In this document: positions 1-5,366 of the stretch, in pieces
Numbering within the stretch: position 1 is the first letter of the stretch
How the letters are laid out: every line of letters starts with the position of its first letter
Assembly: GCA_963559135.1 (NCBI GenBank)
Contig: CAUWJP010000057.1
Span: 1-7,346 of the forward strand
From: Sellimonas sp963559135
GTDB lineage: Bacteria > Bacillota > Clostridia > Lachnospirales > Lachnospiraceae
DNA length: 7,346 nt
Reading direction: 5' to 3'
Translations under genes and position numbers: made by a program
Notes under the pieces: model-generated
What the model was told of the DNA's origin: nothing
The model's database searches: none
What the model saw: the letters and a program-made list of their open reading frames with translations, nothing else

Positions 1-74
1 CTTGGTATGACAACGAAAACTCTTACACAAGCCAGATGGTAAGAACAATCAAACATTTCGGAACATTATTATAA
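1..74 (+). CDS. gapA: Glyceraldehyde-3-phosphate dehydrogenase, C-terminal end (partial)
   Basis: From base 3 the frame reads WYDNENSYTSQMVRTIKHF and then GTLL before TAA at 72-74. WYDNE followed by a Gly/Ser-Tyr and a terminal R-T-I-x-x-F is the signature C-terminus of type I GAPDH, where the conserved Trp-Tyr-Asp-Asn-Glu lies close to the active site. The enzyme oxidises and phosphorylates glyceraldehyde-3-phosphate to 1,3-bisphosphoglycerate, the substrate of the Pgk encoded next. Only about 23 residues are visible; the catalytic Cys and the NAD-binding domain lie upstream of the window. A gapA-pgk-tpiA order is common in Firmicutes and supports the call. Cofactor preference cannot be judged from this fragment. 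Confidence 0.93.
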   Translation, partial: WYDNENSYTSQMVRTIKHFGTLL

Positions 75-82
75 TTTCTGAT

Positions 83-133
83 ATTCCGAATCATAAGCGT
101 GGCAGGGTATCCTGCCGGAATAAGACTCAACGC
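83..133 (+). promoter_or_regulatory. Structured gapA-pgk spacer: bulged hairpin ahead of a terminator
   Basis: GGCAGG (101-106) and CCTGCC (111-116) form a perfect 6-bp stem with a GTAT loop. GCGT (97-100) can pair with ACGC (130-133), extending the helix across a 13-nt 3' bulge and ending exactly where the terminator stem begins at 134. Alternatives compete: ATTCC (83-87) with GGAAT (117-121), and GCCGGA (114-119) with TCCGGT (138-143). The latter would open the terminator stem. Seen: the complementarities. Inferred: an RNA element that stabilises the gapA 3' end or attenuates pgk-tpiA. I do not recognise a known riboswitch here. Confidence 0.4.
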
Positions 134-168
134 AGGGTCCGGTCTTTTGTGGGGCCGGACCCTTTTTG
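134..168 (+). terminator. Intrinsic terminator between gapA and pgk
   Basis: Positions 134-144 (AGGGTCCGGTC) pair with 153-163 (GGCCGGACCCT) over 11 bp with one G-U, loop TTTTGTGG, followed by T163-T167. This is a strong, GC-rich rho-independent terminator. It lies only 24 nt before the pgk start and its tail nearly abuts the pgk ribosome site (178-184), so no complete promoter fits between them. It is therefore more likely a partial terminator or attenuator that lowers pgk-tpiA relative to gapA than a full operon boundary. Confidence 0.85.
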
Positions 169-191
169 TCAGAATATAAGGAGGCACAACA

Positions 192-1385
192 ATGCTTAAC
201 AAAAAATCCGTAGATGATATCAATGTAAAAGGAAAAAGAGTCCTCGTAAGATGCGATTTTAACGTACCGCTGATTGACGGCAAAATTACAGACGAAAACC
301 GTCTTGTAGCGGCACTTCCGACTATCAAAAAGCTCATTGCTGACGGCGGAAAAGTGATTCTTTGCTCCCATCTTGGAAAACCGAAGGGAGAACCGAAACC
401 GGAATTATCCCTTGCACCGGTTGCTGCAAGACTTTCCGAATTACTTGGACAGGAAGTAAAGTTCGCGGCTGATCCGGAAGTAGTAGGACCAAACGCAAAG
501 GCAGCAGTGGAAGCAATGAACGATGGGGATGTAATTCTGCTTGAAAATACACGTTACCGTGTAGAAGAGACAAAGAATGAAGATAAGTTTAGCGAAGAGC
601 TTGCTTCTCTCTGCGATGTATTTGTAAACGATGCATTCGGTACTGCTCACAGAGCTCACTGCTCCAACGTAGGTGTGACAAAATACGTGGATACAGCTGT
701 TGTAGGATACCTGATGCAGAAAGAGATCGATTTCCTTGGAAACGCAGTAGAACATCCGGAGAGACCATTCGTTGCCATCCTTGGCGGTGCAAAAGTATCC
801 AGTAAGATTTCCGTAATCGAAAGACTTCTCGACAAAGTTGACACTTTGATCATCGGTGGCGGTATGGCATATACATTTTCAAAATCCCAAGGTGGAAAAA
901 TCGGTATCTCCCTTTGTGAAGATGATTATCTGGAATATGCTGCAAACATGATTAAGAAAGCAGAAGAAAAAGGCGTAAAACTTCTTCTTCCGGTTGACAA
1001 TGTGATTGGAGATCAGTTCTCAAATGATGCAAATACACAGGTAGTAAAAGCAGGCGAAATTCCGGATGGATGGGAAGGAATGGACATCGGGCCTGAAACA
1101 GCAAAACTTTTTTCTGATGCTGTAAAAGATGCTAAAACAGTTGTGTGGAATGGACCAATGGGATGCTTCGAAATGCCAAAATTTGCTAATGGAACAAAAG
1201 CAGTTGCAGAAGCACTCGCAAATACAGAAGCTGTAACAATCATTGGAGGAGGAGACTCCGCAGCAGCTGTTAACCAGCTTGGATATGGAGATAAGATGAC
1301 ACATATCTCTACAGGCGGTGGCGCATCTCTGGAATTCCTTGAAGGAAAAGAATTACCGGGCGTAGCAGCAGCGAACGATAAGTAG
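192..1385 (+). CDS. pgk: Phosphoglycerate kinase
   Basis: This 397-residue protein matches the normal length of bacterial Pgk and is complete. It transfers the acyl phosphate of 1,3-bisphosphoglycerate to ADP, giving ATP and 3-phosphoglycerate in the cytosol. The N-terminal domain shows the signature RVLVRCDFNVPL (16-27), with D22, N24 and R37 for the 3PG site, then SHLGKPKG (59-66), R121 (ENTRYR) and R154 (GTAHRAH). The C-terminal nucleotide domain has LGGAKVSSK (197-205), WNGPMG (319-324), GGGDSA (352-357) and TGGGASLEFLEGK (374-386). The ATG at 192 has a near-perfect AAGGAGG at 178-184 with a 7-nt spacer. tpiA starts 24 nt after its stop without a terminator, so the two form one unit. The upstream terminator probably moderates its transcription. 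No key residue is missing. Confidence 0.98.
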   Translation: MLNKKSVDDINVKGKRVLVRCDFNVPLIDGKITDENRLVAALPTIKKLIADGGKVILCSHLGKPKGEPKPELSLAPVAARLSELLGQEVKFAADPEVVGPNAKAAVEAMNDGDVILLENTRYRVEETKNEDKFSEELASLCDVFVNDAFGTAHRAHCSNVGVTKYVDTAVVGYLMQKEIDFLGNAVEHPERPFVAILGGAKVSSKISVIERLLDKVDTLIIGGGMAYTFSKSQGGKIGISLCEDDYLEYAANMIKKAEEKGVKLLLPVDNVIGDQFSNDANTQVVKAGEIPDGWEGMDIGPETAKLFSDAVKDAKTVVWNGPMGCFEMPKFANGTKAVAEALANTEAVTIIGGGDSAAAVNQLGYGDKMTHISTGGGASLEFLEGKELPGVAAANDK

Positions 1386-1409
1386 AATACAGAAAAGAGG
1401 GTAATCAAA

Positions 1410-2159
1410 ATGGCAAGAAAGAAAATTATCGCCGGAAACTGGAAAATGAACATGACTCCATCCCAGGCAGTTGCTCTGGTAAACGAGTTAAAACCTCTTG
1501 TAGCAACAGAGGAAGCAGATGTTGTATTTTGTGTACCGGCAATCGATATTATTCCGGCTATGGAAGCAGCAAAAGGCAGCAATATTGTAATTGGTGCTGA
1601 GAATATGTATTTTGAAGAAAAAGGTGCATATACAGGAGAAATCGCTCCGGAAATGCTGACAGATGCAGGAGTAAAATATGTAATCATCGGACATTCCGAA
1701 AGAAGAGAATATTTCGGAGAGACAGATGAAGATGTTAACAAGAAAGTACTGAAAGCATTTGAACACGGCATCACACCGATCATCTGCTGTGGAGAAACTC
1801 TTACACAGAGAGAGCAGGGCGTGACAATGGATTTCGTTCGTATGCAGATCAAGATTGCTTTCCAGAACGTGACAGCAGATCAGGCAAAAACTGCGGTGAT
1901 CGCTTATGAACCGATTTGGGCAATCGGAACAGGTAAAACAGCAACGACAGAGCAGGCACAGGAAGTATGTGCAGGCATTCGTGCATGCATTGCAGAAATC
2001 TATGATGAAGCAACTGCAGAAGCAATCCGTATCCAGTATGGCGGCTCTGTAAATCCGGCAACAGCTCCGGAATTATTCGTACAGCCGGATATTGATGGAG
2101 GACTTGTTGGAGGAGCTTCTCTCAAAGCTGATTTTGGTAAAATCGTAAACTGGAAATAA
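1410..2159 (+). CDS. tpiA: Triosephosphate isomerase
   Basis: At 249 residues this is full length. It interconverts dihydroxyacetone phosphate and glyceraldehyde-3-phosphate, feeding GapA. Catalytic residues are in place: N10 and K12 in AGNWKMN, H95 in IIGHSERR (92-99), and E167 in AYEPIWAIGTGKTAT (165-179), which also carries flexible loop 6. The phosphate-gripping segments are YGGSV (210-214) and GLVGGASL (231-238). The ATG at 1410 is preceded by a GAGGG ribosome site about 8 nt upstream. It lies 24 nt after pgk and is followed 7 nt later by a strong terminator, so it is the last gene of the gapA-pgk-tpiA unit. Nothing unusual is seen in the coding sequence. Confidence 0.98.
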   Translation: MARKKIIAGNWKMNMTPSQAVALVNELKPLVATEEADVVFCVPAIDIIPAMEAAKGSNIVIGAENMYFEEKGAYTGEIAPEMLTDAGVKYVIIGHSERREYFGETDEDVNKKVLKAFEHGITPIICCGETLTQREQGVTMDFVRMQIKIAFQNVTADQAKTAVIAYEPIWAIGTGKTATTEQAQEVCAGIRACIAEIYDEATAEAIRIQYGGSVNPATAPELFVQPDIDGGLVGGASLKADFGKIVNWK

Positions 2160-2166
2160 GGAAGAG

Positions 2167-2199
2167 AAACCCTGCGGATTCAGACGTCCGCAGGGTTTT
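2167..2199 (+). terminator. Intrinsic terminator after tpiA
   Basis: AAACCCTGCGGA (2167-2178) and TCCGCAGGGTTT (2187-2198) are perfect 12-bp complements around an 8-nt loop, and the right arm runs into TTTT (2196-2199). It starts 7 nt after the tpiA stop codon and closes the glycolytic unit before lacI. Confidence 0.93.
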
Positions 2200-2228
2200 G
2201 CTGTTACCCTGCACTTTTCCCGGAAATA

Positions 2229-2257
2229 TTGCAAAATGTGGCTGAAAATAGTACAAT
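2229..2257 (+). promoter_or_regulatory. SigA-type promoter of the LacI-family gene
   Basis: TTGCAA (2229-2234) and TACAAT (2252-2257) are separated by 17 nt, a near-consensus vegetative promoter. The expected start near 2264 gives a leader of about 53 nt. The -10 region continues TACAATAGAAA, the same 11 nt found at the aminotransferase promoter (5326-5336). An odd-spaced palindrome TTTCC-C-GGAAA (2216-2226) lies 2 nt upstream of the -35 box. A weak dyad CAGA-N5-TCTG (2267-2279) sits just after the expected start, where an autoregulatory operator would be expected. Neither site is proven. Confidence 0.7.
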
Positions 2258-2316
2258 AGAAAAAGTCAGAAACGATCTGCGAAGCTTGAAACACAAATGC
2301 GGGAAGGAATAAGAGA

Positions 2317-3354
2317 ATGGTAACGATTAAAGATATTGCACAGGCAGCAAATGTAAGCGCCATGACAGTGTCCAATGTTATACATGGAAGAACCAAGAAG
2401 GTCTCCAAAGAGACGAAAGAACGGATCGAACGGATCATGGAAGAGATGCAGTACGTCCCAAACATGGGAGCGCGCATGCTCGTTCAGAATCAATCCAGGA
2501 TAATCGGAGTGATTTCCAATATTCTGGCAGAGTCGGAGCGTGAGACATTGTATCATCCTCTTGCCGCTGAGATGCTTGGAGAGATTGAAAAGGAAGTGCG
2601 GTCGAGGGGGTATTATATGATGTTGTATTCGGCATCTTCTGAGAAGGAAATCCGGGATCTGATTCACACATGGAATGTAGACGGGCTTCTGACGATTGGT
2701 ATTCCGACAGAAATCTGCAGAGAGCTTGGGAAAGATATCAAAATGCCGGCAGTTTTTACCGACTGCTATTTCCGGGAAGATGAAATCTACAGAAATGTTG
2801 GAACTGAAGACGAAGAGGGCGCCTATCTGGCTGCCTCCTATTTGATCAAGAAAGGACACCGCAGGATTGCCTATGTTGCTGACGGACCTTACGATCCGGA
2901 CGGAAATCTGGGCGATGTGTCTGAAAGACGTCTGGCCGGGTATAAACGGGCTCTTACGGAGGCACACATCCCGTTTGCGCAGGAGCATATTTATATGGGA
3001 AGTATCTACGAGGATAAGCAGCTCGACATGCTGCAGTCTCTGGCAGGTCATATTTTTGATTATACGGCAGTCATTTTCAGCAGAGATTATTATGCCCTGG
3101 AAGCCATGGATTATTTCCGGCACCACGGGATCTGGATTCCGAAAGATATTTCGATCATTGGGTTCGACGATCTCAGTATGTCGAAATTTGCCTACCCGCG
3201 GCTTACGACAGTCAGACAGGGTGCGGCGGAAAAAGGGCGTAAAGCAGCAGAATTGTTGTTCCAGGCCTTGGAAGAAAAAGAAGAAAAAAAAGTAGACATC
3301 CGGATTCCGGTCCGTCTTATGGAACGGGAAACGGTAAAAGAAATTTATGTATAA
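2317..3354 (+). CDS. LacI-family transcriptional regulator
   Basis: The 345-residue protein has LacI/GalR architecture. Residues 3-22 (TIKDIAQAANVSAMTVSNVI) are the helix-turn-helix with its recognition helix. Residues 46-57 (YVPNMGARMLVQ) correspond to the hinge helix that inserts in the minor groove. From RIIGVI (61-66) onward is a periplasmic-binding-protein-like sensor domain with ERRLAGYKRAL (203-213), a DYYALEAM helix (257-264), PKDISIIGFDD (275-285) and PRLTTVRQ (294-301). It should be a cytosolic dimer responding to a small ligand, perhaps a sugar or sugar phosphate; the ligand cannot be read from sequence. The ATG at 2317 has AAGGA (2304-2308) 8 nt upstream and is the start giving an intact HTH. 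The gene lies between tpiA and gpmI with its own promoter, so a local glycolysis regulator is an inference from position only. No clear terminator follows, so some readthrough into gpmI is possible. An A8 tract (3284-3291) lies near the 3' end. It does not look like canonical CcpA, because its hinge and effector segments differ from what I would expect, but I could not test this. Confidence 0.93.
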   Translation: MVTIKDIAQAANVSAMTVSNVIHGRTKKVSKETKERIERIMEEMQYVPNMGARMLVQNQSRIIGVISNILAESERETLYHPLAAEMLGEIEKEVRSRGYYMMLYSASSEKEIRDLIHTWNVDGLLTIGIPTEICRELGKDIKMPAVFTDCYFREDEIYRNVGTEDEEGAYLAASYLIKKGHRRIAYVADGPYDPDGNLGDVSERRLAGYKRALTEAHIPFAQEHIYMGSIYEDKQLDMLQSLAGHIFDYTAVIFSRDYYALEAMDYFRHHGIWIPKDISIIGFDDLSMSKFAYPRLTTVRQGAAEKGRKAAELLFQALEEKEEKKVDIRIPVRLMERETVKEIYV

Positions 3355-3389
3355 ACTGACAGTAAACACGGCAGGTTTTCCGGCATTGC

Positions 3390-3418
3390 TTGAAAGCGGC
3401 AGGAAAATCATGTAAAAT
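3390..3418 (+). promoter_or_regulatory. SigA-type promoter of gpmI, overlapped by a weak CRE-like site
   Basis: TTGAAA (3390-3395), 17 nt, then TAAAAT (3413-3418) forms a strong vegetative promoter with an expected start near 3425, about 29 nt before the gpmI ATG. The -35 box is part of TTGAAAGCGGCAGGA (3390-3404), which fits the CcpA/LacI-type CRE consensus WTGNAANCGNWNNCW except at two informative positions. A LacI-family repressor bound here would block RNA polymerase, but the downstream half-site is poor. TTTTCCGG (3376-3383) lies just upstream. Confidence 0.7.
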
Positions 3419-3453
3419 AGCAAAGTGGAAAAAAGTAAAAAGGAGAGAAAATA

Positions 3454-4995
3454 ATGAGTAAGAAACCAACAGTACTGATGATCTTGGATGGTTATGGGCT
3501 GAGCGAGAAGACCAATGGGAATGCGGTTGTAGAGGCCAAAACTCCTGTTATGGATAAATTAATGGCAGAATGTCCGTTTGTCCGCGGAAATGCAAGTGGT
3601 ATGGCAGTAGGACTGCCGGATGGACAGATGGGAAATTCAGAGGTCGGACATCTGAACATGGGTGCAGGCCGGATCGTATATCAGGATCTGACAAAGATCA
3701 CAAAATCCATTCAGGATGGAGATTTCTTCGAGAACGAAGCGTTGCTTGCAGCATGTGAAAATGTAAAGAAACATGACAGTGCACTGCATATGTTCGGGCT
3801 TGTTTCTGACGGAGGCGTACACAGCCACAATACACATATCTACGGACTTTTGGAGCTTGCGAAGCGCCAGGGAATTTCTAAAGTTTATGTTCACTGTTTC
3901 CTGGACGGACGTGACACACCGCCGGAATCCGGAAAAGATTATGTACAGGAACTTTCCGACAAGATGAAAGAGATCGGTGTTGGTGAAATTGCCTCTGTGA
4001 TGGGACGTTACTACGCAATGGATAGAGATAACCGCTGGGATCGTGTAGAGCTCGCATACAATGCCCTCGTAAAAGGCGAAGGAAACACATGTGAAGATGC
4101 TGTAGAAGCAGTACAGAACTCATACAATGACGGAAAATCTGATGAATTCGTTGTTCCGGCTGTCATTACAAAAGATGGAAAACCGGTTGCCACAATTAAG
4201 GACAACGATTCTGTTATCTTCTTCAACTTCCGTCCGGACCGTGCAAGAGAGATCACTAGAGTGTTCTGTGCGGATGAATTTGACGGATTTGACAGAGGAG
4301 ACCGCATCTGCACAACATATGTATGCTTTACAGAATATGACGTGACAATCCCAAATAAGCTGATCGCGTTCCATAAGACAGAGATCACAAATACGTTCGG
4401 AGAATTCCTTGCCGCAAACAATATGACACAGGCAAGAATCGCTGAGACAGAGAAATACGCACACGTTACCTTCTTCTTCAATGGCGGCGTGGAAGAGCCG
4501 AATCTGGGAGAAGACCGTATTCTTGTAAAATCACCGAAGGTTGCAACTTACGATCTGAAACCGGAAATGAGCGCATACGAAGTGTGTGACAAGTTGGTAG
4601 ACGCAATTCGCTCTCAGAAATACGATGTTATTATTATCAATTTCGCAAATCCGGATATGGTAGGTCATACAGGAGTAGAAGCGGCGGCAGTAAAAGCAAT
4701 TGAGGCGGTTGACGAGTGTGTAGGAAAAGCAGTAGACGCAGTCAAAGAAGTAGACGGACAGATGTTTATCTGCGCAGACCATGGAAACGCAGAGCAGCTC
4801 ATCGATGAGACAACAGGCGAGCCGTTTACAGCCCACACAACCAATCAGGTGCCGTTCATTATCGTCAATGCAGATCCAGCATACGGACTGAGAGAAGGAG
4901 GATGTCTGGCAGATATCGCCCCGACTCTGATTGAGATGATGGGAATGAAACAGCCGGAAGAGATGACAGGAACATCCCTTCTTGTACGAAAATAG
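3454..4995 (+). CDS. gpmI: 2,3-bisphosphoglycerate-independent phosphoglycerate mutase
   Basis: The 513-residue protein has the expected iPGM length and interconverts 3- and 2-phosphoglycerate in the cytosol using two divalent metal ions, usually Mn2+. It belongs to the alkaline phosphatase superfamily. Metal and catalytic residues are visible: D12 in LMILDGYG, nucleophile S62 in GQMGNSEVGHLN (57-68), D401 and H405 in NPDMVGHTG (399-407), D442 and H443 in CADHGN, and H461 in AHTTNQVP. The inserted phosphotransferase domain carries GVHSH (121-125), DGRDTPP (151-157), GRYYAMDRD..RW (184-195) and FNFRPDRARE (258-266). The ATG at 3454 has AAGGAG (3440-3445) 8 nt upstream. It has its own promoter and terminator and is thus a separate unit from pgk-tpiA. 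No enolase gene follows, unlike the Bacillus arrangement. Confidence 0.98.
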   Translation: MSKKPTVLMILDGYGLSEKTNGNAVVEAKTPVMDKLMAECPFVRGNASGMAVGLPDGQMGNSEVGHLNMGAGRIVYQDLTKITKSIQDGDFFENEALLAACENVKKHDSALHMFGLVSDGGVHSHNTHIYGLLELAKRQGISKVYVHCFLDGRDTPPESGKDYVQELSDKMKEIGVGEIASVMGRYYAMDRDNRWDRVELAYNALVKGEGNTCEDAVEAVQNSYNDGKSDEFVVPAVITKDGKPVATIKDNDSVIFFNFRPDRAREITRVFCADEFDGFDRGDRICTTYVCFTEYDVTIPNKLIAFHKTEITNTFGEFLAANNMTQARIAETEKYAHVTFFFNGGVEEPNLGEDRILVKSPKVATYDLKPEMSAYEVCDKLVDAIRSQKYDVIIINFANPDMVGHTGVEAAAVKAIEAVDECVGKAVDAVKEVDGQMFICADHGNAEQLIDETTGEPFTAHTTNQVPFIIVNADPAYGLREGGCLADIAPTLIEMMGMKQPEEMTGTSLLVRK

Positions 4996-5052
4996 AATAT
5001 CAAAAGCGGGACAGTTCTCGTAATGTAAGATAAGAAAGTCTTTATGCAGGGT

Positions 5053-5092
5053 ACGGTGTAATTCAATAAAATGGATTGCACCGTTTCCTTTT
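5053..5092 (+). terminator. Intrinsic terminator after gpmI
   Basis: ACGGTGTAATTC (5053-5064) pairs with GGATTGCACCGT (5073-5084) over 12 bp including two G-U pairs, with loop AATAAAAT, followed by the T-rich tail TTCCTTTT (5085-5092). It lies 57 nt after the gpmI stop and separates gpmI from the aminotransferase. Confidence 0.82.
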
Positions 5093-5170
5093 GCCCTTCT
5101 ATATCTATCATTCCTGCCGTTGTAAAGTAAATATGAGTAGTTGGATATGGGACAACTTCTGCGTCATTGA

Positions 5171-5189
5171 ACTGTAATTAATTTACAGT
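5171..5189. repeat. 19-nt dyad, operator-like
   Basis: ACTGTAA (5171-5177) and TTACAGT (5183-5189) are perfect 7-nt inverted arms around TTAAT. The size and TGTAA/TTACA arms resemble an operator for a dimeric regulator more than a terminator, since no T-tract follows. It lies about 114 nt upstream of the aminotransferase -35 box, so a role at that promoter is uncertain. The bound protein, if any, is unknown. Confidence 0.4.
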
Positions 5190-5302
5190 CTGATGGTCAT
5201 GTTAGATAGGGGTAAAAATGAATAAAATCAACATAAAAAATTCATTTTCAAACGGATTTCCCGTGAAAATTAGAAAAATAAAGAGAAAATTGCAAGAAAC
5301 AG

Positions 5303-5331
5303 TTGACGGAAAGTCAAAAGCCCGATACAAT
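5303..5331 (+). promoter_or_regulatory. SigA-type promoter of the aminotransferase gene with overlapping inverted repeat
   Basis: TTGACG (5303-5308), 17 nt, TACAAT (5326-5331) is near consensus. Initiation is expected near 5338, giving a short leader of about 29 nt. This position also settles the translation start, since GTG 5340 or ATG 5346 would be nearly leaderless without a ribosome site. TTGAC (5303-5307) and GTCAA (5313-5317) form a perfect 5-bp dyad with a GGAAA spacer on the -35 element, which could be an operator. Confidence 0.75.
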
Positions 5332-5366
5332 AGAAACCAGTGAAAATGAAGAAGGGCGGTAAAACC

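Larger units (their letters stand above)
4996..5366 (+). other. Intergenic region between gpmI and the aminotransferase
   Basis: This 371-nt gap holds the gpmI terminator (5053-5092), a 19-nt dyad (5171-5189), AT-rich DNA with two GAAAATT words (5265-5271, 5285-5291), and a well-formed promoter (5303-5331). One 41-codon frame (ATG at 5218 to TGA at 5341-5343) has an AGGGG 5 nt upstream. However, it is a Lys/Asn/Arg/Ile-rich translation of AT-rich DNA that runs through the promoter, so I do not call it a gene. No RNA gene is recognised. Confidence 0.6.

Noticed and set aside
131..138. CGCAGGGT complementary to ACCCTGCG at 2169-2176, a possible long-range pairing within the gapA-pgk-tpiA mRNA
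   Set aside because: Both segments lie in stable local hairpins, and GC-rich terminator arms often share short complementary words by chance.
75..168. Known riboswitch classes for the gapA-pgk spacer, including c-di-GMP-I because of a GACGC...CCGG-like stretch
   Set aside because: The conserved core blocks of that class and of others I considered are missing; only generic hairpins are supported.
1013..1852. A 279-codon open frame on the minus strand across the pgk-tpiA junction, and a 385-codon one opposite lacI (2266-3423)
   Set aside because: They are antisense to well-supported genes, rich in Ser, Phe and Cys as expected from reverse reading of coding DNA, and show no recognisable domains or sensible starts.
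2867..3295. A 142-codon plus-strand frame inside lacI ending in a run of lysines
   Set aside because: It is an out-of-frame shadow of the LacI-family gene; its terminal lysines are the A8 tract read in another frame.
3376..3407. TTTTCC/GGAAAA inverted arms after lacI as a terminator
   Set aside because: No T-tract follows, the interior pairs poorly, and the right arm lies within the gpmI promoter spacer.
5133..5177. 14-codon frame MSSWIWDNFCVIEL ending in the 5171-5189 dyad, considered as a leader peptide
   Set aside because: No ribosome site precedes it, and the dyad has no following terminator or alternative structure leading to the aminotransferase gene 190 nt away.
5218..5343. 41-codon frame upstream of the aminotransferase gene with an AGGGG 5 nt before its ATG
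   Set aside because: Its translation is the Lys/Asn/Ile/Arg mix typical of AT-rich noncoding DNA, and it runs straight through the well-formed aminotransferase promoter; no family is recognised.
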